The notes under the pieces are model-generated. The model was not told the DNA's origin, did not search any database, and was given only the letters and a program-made list of their open reading frames with translations. The translations under genes were made by a program, and so were the position numbers. Positions 1 through 12,385 of a stretch of 64,000 nucleotides of DNA are shown here, one piece after another (the first letter of the stretch is position 1; every line of letters begins with the position of its first letter). Source of the stretch: Limnephilus marmoratus (Eukaryota; Arthropoda; Insecta; Trichoptera; Limnephilidae); assembly GCA_917880885.1 (NCBI GenBank), contig OU862908.1, positions 49,373,819-49,437,818 of the forward strand, written 5' to 3'.

Positions 1-123
1 CTCACCTACCACAGATTAGAGTAGAGAACATAATTAATTTTTTTAGACAGTCAGTATTGCCAGTAATAGCATTTTACCCGAATTTGTAAGTATTTTAATT
101 TGGGCGGGTTTTTCGATATTTCG

Positions 124-200
124 ATCCGATATATTGAGTTTTTCGATATCGATAAATATCGATATTTTTAAAGGTCGATATATCGATATTTATCGATTTT
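124..200. repeat. TATCGATA-rich AT repeat
   Basis: A short stretch packed with the palindrome TATCGATA (three full copies plus partial ones) and related TCGATA words. The motif equals the Drosophila DREF site, but the clustering and the adjoining 'gcatccccaa' word look more like the edge of a DNA transposon. I do not assign a function. Confidence 0.4.
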
Positions 201-589
201 CCAATATATAGTTGCATCCCCAATTGCAATTGTCTGCACAATGTTGACATAGGTACCCAAATCTTCCTATTTACTTACTTAATTTATTCATCGTTTTTAA
301 CTTCTTCTCATTTTTCAGACATTACGTCAAGATCGTTTTATAAAGAAATATTCTTTTGTTTGCAAATTAAGGGGGTTCCCATAAATTTCTGTACAAAATC
401 TTTTTTTTACGGACGAGGTAGAATTATCGACAAAAATTAAGAAGGACATGATTGGTAGTACAATATACAGATGTCTACGTGCCTCACAATCGAGTTTTTT
501 GTAGAACTTTTTTTAAATAATAAGTTGAACACTCTGCTGGTTCGTCCATTAATTTATATCAAGCCACCCTAACCCAGAGACTTACCTAT

Positions 590-3220
590 CTGGAAAGTGA
601 AGACGAAAATATGTGGATAAAGACATACCTAAATGATTTTGGTGTAATTTACATTTGTGTTGTGTACATTCCGCCGGCGTCGCCAAATAAAACATATTCC
701 GATTTTTTTGATAAGGTTACAGAGAACTACAATTTTTTAATTAATAAAAAAATTGTGGTGATTGGCGACTTTAATCTGAACTCAAGTAACAAAGACACCC
801 AAATGGATCTCCTATATTTTATGAATCTTTTTCAAATGAAGCAGAGTAACTCTATTACAAATGTGAAGGGAAGCACGCTGGACATTGTACTCAGTAACTT
901 TAATTTAAAAGTATACAAATCCTTATACTCACTAGTCAAAGAAGACGCTTATCATCCATCGTTATGTATAGAGATTTCGCCGAACAAAAACACAACCAAT
1001 TGTCAAACACGAAACTTCTTGAATAATACTGATAATAGTGTTAGGCGAGGATGGAACTTCGAACATGGTGATTTTAAGGCTCTATATTGCCATTTACAAT
1101 CTCGTGATTGGCAGCCTTTGAAGGACATAAATGATGTTAATTTAGCGACAAACTTTTTTTATTCTATAATCTATAAATACTTTGATATGTGTTTCAAAAT
1201 TAAGCGCACTCCGAGGAATGGTAGGAAATATCCTAAATGGTTTTCTAGTGAGGTTGTTAGCGACATAAAGCTCAAATTCAAACATTACAAAAAATGGAAG
1301 AAAACTGGAATGGTAAGTGAACGTGACATGTTTTGTCTACTTAGAACAAAAATAAAACGCAATATTCGATTAGCACATGTGCAATATATTAATTCTGTTG
1401 AAAAAAATATCAAATGTGATCCCAAATCTTTCTGGAAATATATCTCGTCTAAGAGAAGTGATGGCGGGTTTGTTGACTATGTTACTTGGAATGATCAGTC
1501 TTTCTCGGGAGCAGATATTCCAGAAGCATTTGCAGACTATTTTAAATCAACTTATAGTAAGGAAGCTGCGGACTTGAAATCTTTTATATCTGGAAAAAAC
1601 ACGCCACTAATAGCGCAGAATGTTGATATTCAAAACATCACAAACATTGACATCACGGCGGCTGCTAAAAAATTAAAAGCCAAAACTTCTTTTGGACCTG
1701 ATCTTATTCCGTCATTCGTGTTAAAGGGCTTTTTTGAGCCCTTATTAACACCTCTTGCGTTTATTTATAATCTCTCACTTAACTCCGGAATATTTCCAGA
1801 CGTGTGGAAGATCTCGAAAGTTACACCGTTACATAAAACTGGTGATAAGGCTCCAGTCTCTAATTACAGACCAGTGGCGATCCTATCCTCTCCAGCCAAG
1901 TTGTTTGAACTAATAATTCATAAATTCATTTATACCCAAGTTGAACCCTTTATAATTGACCAGCAACACGGTTTTAGGTCTGGCAGATCTACTGTGTCTA
2001 ATCTAATGGTTTTTACGGAGTACATATCTCAAGCTCTTGATAGCAACAATCAAGTAGATGTATCATACAACGACTTCGCAAAAACTTTTGACTCGGTAGA
2101 TCCGCTTATTCTCCTAAATAAACTCGACCAATTTGGATTTTCAGCGAAACTTCTACGTCTATTTCTTAGTTATTTCTCAAACAGACAGCAATACGTAACT
2201 TATGGTATATTTCAATCTTCCAACTTCATCACAAACTCTGGAGTTCCGCAGGGGTCAAATCTTGGACCCCTACTTTTCTCGCTATTTATCAACGACATTT
2301 ATCGTTGCATAAAATTTTCTAAGTTTCTCTTATTCGCGGATGACCTTAAACTATTCCTTTTAATAAAATCTTTGGAAAATTGCTTGCAGCTACAAAGTGA
2401 TATAAATTCTATCGTCGAATGGAGTCACACCAATAAATTAGGATTTAATATTAAGAAAGCGAACAAAACTATTTACTATACTTCAAAATGTCTTATTAGT
2501 CTCTTCAGCACATTGTTATTTTGAGAGATTTGGGAATCACATTTGATGCGCACCTAACATTTCACCTCCACATAGAGACGATATGCAACAAAGTTCTAAG
2601 AATGCTAGAATTTGTGCTAAGCAACTCCAGACACTTTTGCAGCTCAGCCGCGATTCGTTTGCTATACTATAGTTGAGTACGTAGCATTTTGGAAAGTGGT
2701 TCAGTAATATGGGGACCAGTGGATTTAACATACTCTCAAATGATTGAGAAAGTGCAAAAGAAGTTTCTGAGATATTTATATCTTAGAGACTTCGGATATT
2801 ATCCCTGGTTATATCCATCAGCCTTTTTGTCCGGCATGCTGGGTATTAATAGCCTCGCCGAAAGAAGGAAAACTGCTTTGCTGACAACAGCATATAAACT
2901 TTTAAACGGTAACATCTGTATTCCCGATATATTACAAAAATTTGAGTTTTATGTCCCCGACAACTTCACAAGAGCACGCAGACACAGAACTTTTGTTGTT
3001 CCGAGATGCAGAACTAACTTACCATTAGTAATGCCGCTCGGTAAAATGATTATTTTACTTAATTTCCTGCCCCCTGATATAGATATTTTTAAACTAAATA
3101 TTCATCAATTCAAAAACGCTATTATTACTTAATAAAATAAAATGTACGTTTATTATTGGTTATGTATAACTGTAAATATGCATTTAAAATAAAATAAATA
3201 AATATCGTCATCCGAGGTTA
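590..3220 (+). mobile_element. Jockey-type non-LTR retrotransposon, 5'-truncated
   Basis: A LINE copy in plus orientation. It contains the C-terminal half of an endonuclease domain, a complete reverse transcriptase and the C-terminal region, then a 3' tail of AAATAAAATAAATAAATA at about 3187-3207, as expected for target-primed insertion. No ORF1 and no N-terminal endonuclease are present, so the copy was 5'-truncated on insertion. The clade assignment rests on the RT motif spacing and on the C-terminal region; Jockey versus CR1 is not settled by eye. Confidence 0.8.
611..3132 (+). pseudogene. LINE ORF2: endonuclease C-terminus and reverse transcriptase, broken
   Basis: The first 637 codons (611-2524) carry the end of an AP-endonuclease domain (IGDFNLNS near residue 52, then the TLDIVLSN region) and an RT domain: FGPDLIPSFVLK (near 356), NYRPVAIL, QHGFRSGRST, SGVPQGSNLGPLLF and the catalytic FADD box (near 580). 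A frameshift close to 2515 moves the C-terminal part to another frame (2525-2660), and an in-frame stop near 2675 splits the rest, which continues to 3132. The RT palm reads YNDFAKTFDSV where relatives have YTDFSKAFDSV, so the first catalytic Asp is kept. This is a recently dead copy. The ATG at 611 is an artefact of truncation and not a real start. Confidence 0.85.
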
Positions 3221-3322
3221 CGAAATTAAAGACTAAATAGATTTGTTAGATATTGTTGTTTTGAGATAAAACTCGAAAACATGAAATTATCAAAGATTAA
3301 AAATGACCAGCTGATGTGAATA

Positions 3323-3391
3323 CGGTCTTGCTCTGCGCTATGAATCGGTCTTACTCTAGGCTACGAATCGATCTTGCTCTGGGTTGCGAAC
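3323..3391. repeat. Three 23-bp tandem repeats
   Basis: Three consecutive imperfect 23-bp units (3323-3345, 3346-3368, 3369-3391) of consensus cggtcttgctctgggctacg plus aat. This is a small minisatellite in intergenic DNA downstream of the LINE. Confidence 0.8.
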
Positions 3392-3479
3392 AGTGTGGGC
3401 TCGTGATTTCTGATTGTGCTAGAGTGCTAATATTAAAAAAGCCATTATTAATGTTGTTGCAGCCGAATTTTTTTTCTGG

Positions 3480-3645
3480 GTAAAGGACACCCTAATCACC
3501 TAGCGATATGAAATATACTTTAAAACCTATTCTCATACCTACCAAATATACATAAAAAATTTCATAAAAATCGGTCAAGACGTTTCGGAGGAGTGCGACC
3601 ACAAACACCGTGTCACGAGATTTTTATGTATAAGATATTGATTAT
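3480..3645 (+). repeat. RTE-like LINE 3'-end fragment
   Basis: The phrase around 3560-3600 (tttcataaaaatcggtcaag, then gtttcggaggag) is a word I recognise from RTE-type retrotransposon tails and their SINE derivatives in insects. No coding sequence remains. The rest of 3645-4020 shows only two poly-G tracts (about 3812-3820 and 3892-3901) and AT-rich DNA. Confidence 0.4.
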
Positions 3646-4032
3646 TGTTATTATCAGCCTGATTTTATATGTCTAGAAATTTCATAAAATATTAAATATT
3701 CTCAAAACTCCTTTTGAAACCGCATTTTGTCCTTTAGGCGAAAATATTTCGCTAGGTAGGCACGTACAATAAATTAATAATAAATTAAATATTAATTACA
3801 GGAGCTTAACAGGGGGGGGGGAGGGTCCAGCAAAATCTCACGTTACTCGAAAAGAAAATACGAAGTGGCCCAAATTTATCTCACCAAGGAGCGGGGGGGG
3901 GGTGTAGATTGAAAGAAAAACTGCTCACGTAATTAATGTATGTCCCCTTACGTAGACATATCTTATATATGTAGGTAGATGTAAAAAATGAAAAGCTTCA
4001 TATATTGTTAATTGTTATTTCCACATATCTGA

Positions 4033-4038
4033 TTTATT
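4033..4038 (-). terminator. Polyadenylation signal AATAAA of glucanase gene 1
   Basis: AATAAA on the minus strand, about 90 bases after the stop codon. The same hexamer sits at the same distance in gene 2 (26583-26588). Confidence 0.7.
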
Positions 4039-4128
4039 TTAAAAGCGGTATTTACATTGGTTTGGTTGTGTTTGCAGATATTGAAACGAATTATGTTGGT
4101 TTGAGATAAATGCAATCGATTGCATTAT

Positions 4129-7100
4129 TTACAGAGCCCAGACACGGACATAGTCGACCTGCATGGCAGCTTCGTCATTTTCATTGAGTTGCCAGGTTGG
4201 TAGCCACCTATCCCTCTGGGACCAGAAGTCTTTCATGGCCTGAAATGAAAATAAAATAAGTTAAAATAAGTTAACAATATTTGTCCGATCGATTTGCAGA
4301 TTATTTCTAAGGATTTAGTGATTGATGGATTATTTATTGATTATTTTCCATTTACTTAGAAACATTTTGTACTTCGTTGAACAAAACATCTATCCGAGAG
4401 AGTCAAAGCGGATCACAGTAGTTGCAGTATTATATTATTATAATAATCTGAGAGTGTTTAAATATTTTGTTTTAAGGAACTTGTTAACTCAGCTTCAAGC
4501 TTGACTAAAAAATAGGTAAATGAAAGTTTGTAGTATAATTAGATATTCTGATTACCGTTGGTGAGTTGTTGCTCCACGGTTTGGGATCTGGGTTTTGTGC
4601 GCCATCGGGGAAATAGGCAGTTCCTCCAATAGCTACGTTAAGAATGAGGTAGAACTCCTGATCGAAGGGGGCCATTTTGGATCCGAACCTCCAGGGGTTC
4701 ACAACTCCGGGAGCGTTGGCCCCGAAGTTACCGTGCTGCCAGAAACCACCTTCTGGGGGAGCCATGAATCCGACCTCTGATCCATCAATGCTGAACCTAA
4801 GGAAGTCTGAAAGTATTCAAAACGTTACGTTAAAACAAATGTTGCAGGTATTGCTAGTTAACTTGTACGATATGTCATAAGTGGTGATAAACCCTTATTT
4901 GTTTGTTCTGTGCTCAACCTGTATGTATTTTATTTATATTTTAAACAGTGTGAATATCTCTGACGAGATTTGATGTTGGATTTTCGTGGTGCAATATGTG
5001 CTGATGTTAATATTTAAGAATGTTTTGCGTACCTGGGGTCCAGTCCACCTGGTACCTCCTGAATCCGGCGTTGAAGCCGGGAGACTCGTTCCTCTCCCAG
5101 TGAGCTGTATCCCAAGCGTTAAGATTGACATAAGGTCCGAAGTGAAGGGTGGATCCAACATTTTCAACTCCGATGTTCTTTCCTCCCATAACCAGATTTC
5201 TGTTTCCTCGGGACTCAACGATGTCGATTTCTCCAGAAGAAGGCCAGGTTCCGTACCCGTTGCGAGTGGGCATCATCCAGATAGCTGAAAGAATAGTTAC
5301 AATCGTTAGTAAAGCTATAAGAATAATAATCATTTAATTTATTCTCAAACAGCGTAGTCTGTTAGTTTTGTTCAATAAATTGGTAAAGAGCGTTTCTTAC
5401 CCGGCCAAATCCAATCTCCACTGGGCATCTTGGCGGAAATCTCGATCCTTCCATAACGGAAGTTGAAGGACTCGACGGTGCGAAGACGAGCACTTTTGGT
5501 GGGGTTCAGGATGTTTTCTGGGTTTCCAGTACGAGAGCATCCCCAGAAGGCTGGGTTGGTGCAACTGAAATCATCAACAAAACAGATAAGTCTCTTCAAT
5601 GGTTTCGTTTGTGTTTACCTTACCTGAAAGGTGCAATTTTATTTTTATTGTTTATGTTTTGAGAAAAATATTAGTTAACCTAGAATTTTTAGACATAATT
5701 TAATATTTATTATATTGTTTTTAACCAATAAAAAAGTTATTGAATTTAAAAGTATTAATATTAATTTTTATCAGATGCTAATTTTACACCTATCACGCAA
5801 ATAATACGCACTCTGCTTACTTATGGAGGTTAAAGAAGTTCGTGTAAATGCACATACGAATATGCATATACCCACGTATGAGCGGGCCTTGAAACATTCC
5901 TTCGTTGAGAAGTTAAATATATTTCATTGACTGTGAAGTTTTGTTGGACTCACATTTCAGAAGGGCTTCCGCCGTTGATGTCCAGGGTTCCAGAGGTGAG
6001 GAAGTCTTCTCCGAACTGGTCGGAGAGGAGGGAAGGCTTCAGGACGAGTCTTCCGTCTCGGGTGTAGCTGTTGGTCCTGTTGTTGCTGTACCATTGGAAC
6101 TCCCAGTTCTAGAGTAATAGTTAATACTTGTTAATATTACCCCCCTTTCAACAGCAGAATTCCTGAAATTTGTGAGTCTACGAGAAGTTCTACAACTTGC
6201 ACGAGTTCGCTGCTCCACTTCAAATTTTAATTAACAAATTCAATCTACCTACACTCTCACATAACTTGTTTGGTTAACTTAAAAAAAACATTATTCACTT
6301 CAATGATTTTTTACACAAATATACCAAATTTTACCCATTTGAAGTCACTCCGTCAAATATATTATAAGCTACCAATATTTTTGTAACCATTTTTTTTTGT
6401 ACATATATGCGCTGTATTATTTCGAACCGGTGTTCTTTACTTTATCTAATATGCACTCATTTTTTCTGAAATCATTGTGTTAACCGAATACAATTATAAT
6501 ATTAGATTAAGAGGGCATTACCAGAGAAAGCCGGAAATACGTCATTTTCAAAAAAGTTTTTAGACGTATTGACTCTTTTCCACAAAAAATTATAAATGGA
6601 TTTCGAAAGATTTTTCTTTATCTAGTAAAGTTATGTAATAAATTTTTAGAATTTTTTTTAATTTTTAGTATAATAAGGTTATTCCATAGGTCGTTGGCAG
6701 ATTTGTTAAATTTTCAAAAAAGTTTTTGTATTATACCACACACATTTCAAATAATGTAATCATGCAGTAAAATAAATCAATACATTATCTAGCAGAGTTA
6801 TGAATTAGAATTTTAATTTTAGTTTCAATAAAATCATTAAAAAATATGTACGTACATGTGTTTCTTGACGAAAATTGGTCCATTTGTGTATTTATTTGCG
6901 CACTTACAAACTAATATATTTCAGATTTTTTTAAAATTCTTATTAAATTTAGACATTATTGAAAAATGATAAATACTTATAATCAAAAAATAACTACAAA
7001 AAATACACTATTTTAATAGTTTTATCATCACGCCTTTCAGCATTTATGGATGAAGGTATAAATTAAAGCTTATTTAAAAAAGCTAATATAATTTTAAAAA

Positions 7101-10100
7101 GCTGGTACGGAGAATAATTAATCTTTCTCATTGTAACCGCCCTGCACGATCGGAAGAACAACTTTCGACGAAATGTGGATTTTCGTCCGCTGGCTGGTTA
7201 AACGCTCTTAATAGATATGAGTTCATTACACAGACTACAACATTGTTACTGAGTACTCCAATACGTCTTTCATGATTTCAATAACAAAAAGGTAGAAACG
7301 TGGTTTTGTTTGGTACGTGGTGATTGATAGATACTATATAAATATTACAATCGAGCGATTTTTGGCATATAATGCAGTGGCGTAGCGTGGGTTTCGGCCG
7401 CCCGGGGCGGAGGCAAATTTTGCCGCCCCCCCCCCAACTTCTACAGGTACTTTTTCCGCAGATTTTCAAGCGCTGACCGGGGGGGGGGGGGGGTAGATAT
7501 TTTCAATTTTTTCATGCCGATTTTTATAATTCCATGTGCCGAGTACTCTATCAATAAAATCATGCTTATAAATTCTACTACAACTTTATATATAACTGCT
7601 CTCAGAAATTGATAGTGGTATGCCTGTAATAGAATTTGCAAAATACCTATAGAAACTTTGCAAATGCAAAGCTTCTATAGGTACACGATGTATCGGCAAC
7701 TTATTGTTATGTTGATAACACAAAACTGGTTTACATTAAACCAATTACGCGGTGTATCAAAACTACACTCAGAACAAATTCTTCGATTCTAGCGGCACTT
7801 ACATTCTGAACACAAGGATGGTTTTAATTAAATCTGTATGCAGTCACTCAGAACATGAAAAATGTTTTTCTTTGATTCTGCCGGCACTTACATTCTGAAC
7901 ACGAAACTGGTTTAATTAAATCTGTATGTGGTGAATCGAAACTACACTCATAACATCGGGGCGTAGGAAAATTTCGCCGCCCACTTATTTGGGTACTTCA
8001 AGCGGCGGCGGGAGGGGGGGTGGGGTTGTATTCGGAATCCCATTTTTGTATTACGACCTAATTATATACGAGCCGGATTTTTTTTAAATCACATTTTACG
8101 AGTATTCTTTCAACTAAAATCATGTTTATACATTCTACTCCAAAGTTGATTTATTGATACTGCGTTAGTGTCCCCAAATAATAGTTACACACGCAACAAA
8201 CAATTTCTCAAAATGGGTTTGAATTAAGTCTGTATGCGGCGAATACACTCCGAACATGATAGTAGTTTTTCTCTGATTCTGGCAGCAGGTACAGGATACA
8301 GAGTCTGCAACTAGAATTTTATAACTGAACTTCGAATAAGATAATATTTTCCTTTGAATCATGTCAGCAGATGAATCCTCAAAAGGAATTTACTGGTTTA
8401 ACCCTGATAATGAAAATGTGGATTGGCTCAAAAATATACGCCTGCGAATATTCGAATTAAATTACCTAATAGAATAAACTTAAAATTTTAAATACAGATT
8501 CCTTTTAAAAAAATATTGTAATAAAACTGTATCTTAATATTTATCGCAATCACAAATTTATTTTAATTAAATGTGTGGGACATAATTTCACAATTTTATT
8601 TTAAAATTAAATGTGTGGCACAATTTGTGTGTCCTGTGATTAGACGGGTTAAATTAAATCTATATTTGGCGAATTAAAACTACACTCAGAATATGAAAAT
8701 GGTTTCTCTTTGATATTGGCAGCACATACATAGTCTGCAAGTAGAATTTTATAACTGCACTTCAATTAAAATAAGGGTCTCTTTCGAAATGTATCAGCAG
8801 ATGAATACATAAATGAAATTAATTCGTTAATACATTCTGAACACAATTCTGGTTTTAAAGAGTGAATCTGTTTGCGAGTTATCAGCTTTAATTAGTAGTA
8901 CTCTCATAACATGCGTACGGTTTTCCTACGAATTGCGAAATTTGCAGCTTAAAAAAATATAATTCTATATAATAATAATAAATAATAATAAAAATTGTTG
9001 GATTCCTAAACGAAAGTATCGTATAACATTTTTAAATAATGATTTGAAATGGTTTAATTTTTTCCAAGATAATATTATTATTTATTGTGAAAATTTGCCG
9101 CCCCCCTTAAAAGTGCCGCCCGGGGCGGGCCGCCCCCCCCCCCCGCCCCCCCCCCCGCCCCCCCCACGCTACGCCTCTGATATAATGCCACCAAATCGTA
9201 TTGAAGGATTCGTTGCCATAAAATGCCAAACTTACCTACCCTTCGCAAAAACATTTAAAAAAAATTTCAAATCAGAATTTGCTCGTATAAAATTTTCGAT
9301 TTTTTTAATATTTTTTTTTATAAATCCTAAAAATATGAGATAAACGGTAAAATATAAAAGAATAGCATTCTAATCGGTTTATATGTCTTCGTATTCAAAA
9401 TCGGAGATATGTTTTTTTTAACGTAGGCGGGAAATTTTCAAATAGAACGCTAAGAAATGACGAATTTTTTTGCAGTTGACGCGAGGAGTGGCTATAATCG
9501 AGGTTGCTATTTTTTTTTTAACTTTCGATATGTTGTTATTCGTCTATTTAATTTTTTTGTTACAATGGATCCGGTAAACAGGTGGCAACGGATCTATCTT
9601 ATGATTAAAATCCGATGATTACAAAAAAAAAAACACTTCAGAGTTTAACTGTTAATCTATCTTAATTCATAATCATTTAAGATAGGATATAATTGATTGC
9701 TAAATACATGGATTAATGAATTATTTGTGAATATTAAAAAATATATAGTAGGTATTGTATTATCTATGAATTGCGATTTGATTGATTATTATAATCTTTA
9801 TTTATATTTTAAAAAGTCACTGCTATTGCGGGTGTGATTGAAAAGATTATAATACCTATGAAATTGTGTAACAAGTTAATAAGTAATAACACTCTATTCT
9901 AACATAACGTTTTTTGAGTTTTTTTTTTAAATGCCCACTTAATAATTTATTATACGTGATGTTGGAAAAGCATTTTAGAGGAATAAATTATTTTTTGAAG
10001 ATGCTGGCGGGTGCTGATAATAAGTCTGAATGTGGCGTTTATTTATAATTACCTATGCAGCAGTATATTTGAGAATATTGTATAAAGAAGGTAATTATAT

Positions 10101-10990
10101 TTCCAAATTTATGTCAAATATTCAAGGAAGACTTACATTGACTAGGTGGCTAACTTTGACTGAACTTTTCAATTGTTTGAAAAAAAAAAGAATTGTCATA
10201 GAGATAGTGACGTTTCTTTGGACAAATTATTTAAATCCTTATTTGAATTTTTAAAGAAGGTACGTAAAATATAAGGTTTAAAATTTAATAGGTAGGTTTT
10301 TAAGTACCTACTTACAAATATTATGAATTCAGAAATAAAATTTTGCTTTTGATTTTGAAATAAGAGATATTTAGAAATATACTTTTTTGGACGCGAGGTC
10401 TGGTGTTCACGTGGTTTTTGAATTCCAAAATTTTTGAATTATTATTTTTGATGCAACTAGGTTTTAAAAAAAAAAACATTTATTTGTTTTAAATTAAGAA
10501 AATGACATCCAAAAAAACATGAAATTTTTAGGCTGCAACCAAATTACTTATTACAACCAAACAACTTGTTTAATTTCATAGAATTTAGAATTTCGTTCCG
10601 TTTTTTTTAATGGATTTTTGGATAGGGCCAATTGTCATAATTGACTGCTACGTTGAACTAAAACAAACTTCAACCAATCCAGATCATCATGTTCGAAAGT
10701 AATCGGCAGTCATCTTTATTCAGGGAGGTTTTGATGCAAGTCGTTTTAAAGTACTGATAAAGAAATAAAGTACTTACTCCGCCTCCGGCGAGGGTGTTCT
10801 CGTGCTGCCACCTATACTGATCGAAGGAGTCGAAGTTGTCCTCGAAGATGAGCTCTCCGGCACAGACCTCAGCGGGCGCGTGGGTGCCACTGGCGGTGGT
10901 CACGGTCGGCTCGCATGCTTTGCCAGGCACTCTGGCGTAGCACACAGCCGCGAGGGCTACTACCAACGTCAATTGCATCAAGCCTCTCAT
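4129..10990 (-). CDS. GH16 endo-beta-1,3-glucanase (laminarinase-like), copy 1
   Basis: Coding exons on the minus strand are 10990-10778, 6108-5954, 5564-5401, 5284-5033, 4806-4556 and 4239-4129, all with AG/GT borders, giving 381 residues. A signal peptide (residues 1-19, MRGLMQLTLVVALAAVCYA) predicts secretion. The GH16 fold follows from ELIFEDNFD near 46, then NWEFQWY, and the catalytic loop GEIDIVES at 195-202. E196 (nucleophile), D198 and E201 (acid/base) are all present, so this is a predicted active glucan hydrolase rather than a catalytically dead glucan-recognition protein (GNBP/betaGRP), which loses these residues. The N-terminal glucan-binding domain of GNBPs is also absent. The start is the first ATG after the acceptor at 10998-10999. 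Likely substrates are fungal or algal beta-1,3-glucans, in gut or haemolymph. The paralogue lies at 26679-31046. Confidence 0.9.
6511..7207. mobile_element. TTAA-flanked MITE in intron of glucanase 1
   Basis: A 697-bp segment absent from the matching intron of gene 2. It is flanked by TTAA on both sides (6507-6510 and 7208-7211). Its ends are imperfect inverted repeats (GAGGGCATTACCAG at the left; GAGCGTTTAACCAG on the reverse strand at the right; 10 of 14 match). TTAA target duplication is the piggyBac signature, but no transposase is present, so the superfamily is only suggested. Confidence 0.55.
7375..9179. mobile_element. Non-autonomous hAT transposon in intron of glucanase 1
   Basis: A 1805-bp insertion with near-perfect terminal inverted repeats (CAGTGGCGTAGCGTGGG at the left; CAGAGGCGTAGCGTGGGG as reverse complement at the right) and a perfect 8-bp target duplication atataatg (7367-7374 and 9180-9187). 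Eight-bp duplications and a CAG...CTG terminus are typical of hAT elements. There is no transposase ORF. The inside holds poly-C/poly-G tracts next to both ends and four to five degenerate copies of a roughly 100-bp unit containing 'aaactacactcagaacat' and 'acattctgaacac' (about 7740-8920). The glucanase 2 intron lacks it. Confidence 0.85.
9420..10620. other. Rest of glucanase 1 intron, no gene seen
   Basis: AT-rich intronic DNA. Blocks here align with the intron of glucanase 2 (for example the stretch around 9800-9960 with 29820-29950), so it is ancestral intron and not an insertion. Open frames here are short and do not resemble proteins. Confidence 0.6.
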
Positions 10991-10999
10991 TTTTATGCT
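10771..10999 (-). other. Splice sites bounding the start-codon exon of glucanase 1
   Basis: The acceptor AG (10998-10999, after a T-rich tract) lies only 7 bases before the ATG. The donor GTAAGTA is at 10777-10771. This arrangement means the 5' end of the mRNA comes from a separate upstream leader exon. The same arrangement is found in gene 2 (acceptor 31054-31055, donor 30833-30827). Confidence 0.8.
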
Positions 11000-11544
11000 G
11001 GAAAAGAATAAATAATTTATATAACACTCTACTTAGAGTCAGTTGTTTCACAGCAATTCAAATATAACATTGTCGTCAAATGGCCATTCAGTGCCATTTT
11101 TTTTGCCAAAGGAATTAATAACGCTGGTTCACCGGAGCATCTTTCATTAAAATTTCGGCACAAAAATGACCCCCACAACCCACCCAACGCCTGTGCTCTA
11201 AATATTGTAATTGTTTGTTACAATGGGAGAATCAATCAAATGGACCGCCCGATTTTGCACAAAGACGAGTGTTTTTTCAGTAATTCTGGATTCCAGATCG
11301 GAGGTTGCTGCAAAATTCAACCGTGAGGCGCACTTGCAATTTGTACAGGGTTGGAAGTCATATAGGTACTATTCCTCGATTTCACAAACTTGCAAACAAA
11401 TTCACCTCAAGTATCGATGTATTTAATACAAATTTACCATTATTTAATATAAACTTGAATGATATTTTAAGTAGTATATTTTGATATTTAGGGAGAATCA
11501 CATAGCACATTGCATATATTTGTGTATTTTTATATTTATCTACA

Positions 11545-12140
11545 ACTAGCAGACCCGGTCACACGTTGCTGTGGCTAACGAAACACAACGCCATTACCCA
11601 ACCTTTATAGAATCCACACCACCCGCTTGCCAGCTGCCCGCTGCCTGAATTGAATATTTGAATTTCTCGGCTTTTCTCTACTATAATAAGCACGTCTTAT
11701 ATATATAAACCTTCCCCTTGAATCACTCTATCTATTGGTGAAAACCGCATGAAAATCAGTTTCGTAGTTTAAAAGATCTATGCGCACATACATTTTGAGC
11801 GACTTCATTTTATACTACATATGTAATAATGCAATTCGAGCGATCGCCACTAATTATACAATGCTTGCAATGCAACACTGGATATTTGAAAAGGGAAAAT
11901 CAAATATCTACTTACTCTAGGACATCTATTTTCCAATTTATTCCGTAGAACGAATTTCAAAAGTGACTATAGTACGGCCGTTTTAAATCGCACAAAAATA
12001 TGTTTTCTTTGAATTTTTCGGCTTTTCTCTAATATAATTTACATGTATTATACATAAAACATTCCTCTTCAATCACTCTATCTATTGGTGAAAACCGTAT
12101 GAATCCGTTGCGTAGTTTAAAAGAATTATTTTTATGTAAA
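11545..12140 (+). repeat. RTE-derived repeat, two tandem partial copies
   Basis: Starts with ctagcagacccggtcacacg, a word I recognise from RTE-type tails common in insects. The block gaatttctcggcttttctct ... cactctatctattggtgaaaaccg occurs twice (about 11660-11780 and 12010-12125), so the fragment is internally duplicated. It is absent from unit 2. Confidence 0.6.
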
Positions 12141-12239
12141 TTTTGTAAATACACTATGTATACTATTTTATGCCATCTAAAACTTTAAAAACTTTATCTT
12201 GTATTGTAATGCATTATTTAAAAAAATTATCTTTATACC

Positions 12240-12385
12240 TCCCATTCATGTGATGTTTACTTTTTCAAGTACATCTTTTTTTATTTAAAACTGTGTCTCT
12301 GTATTTTAAACTTATCATGTAAAAGCCCATCAGGGCGTTGAAATATTAATAAATAAGTAAATAAAATAAAATAAATAAATCAAAT
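12240..12385 (+). mobile_element. Jockey-type LINE 3' tail
   Basis: Contains the phrase tgtaaaagcccatcagggcg followed by A-rich (aaataaaataaaataaataa) sequence. Nearly the same phrase ends the Jockey-type LINE at 38670-38710. This is a 5'-truncated insertion private to unit 1. Confidence 0.6.

Noticed and set aside
4986..5337. Plus-strand open frames of about 60-100 codons over the glucanase exons
   Set aside because: They are antisense shadows of GC-richer GH16 exons, which have conserved splice sites and protein similarity on the minus strand.
7426..9170. Poly-G/poly-C tracts as assembly errors
   Set aside because: They sit at symmetric positions next to both ends of a well-delimited hAT element, so they are probably genuine, though lengths may be unreliable.
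10869..11051. Glucanases as GNBP/betaGRP pattern-recognition proteins
   Set aside because: Both keep the GEIDxxES catalytic residues and lack the N-terminal glucan-binding domain, so active glucanases are the better call.
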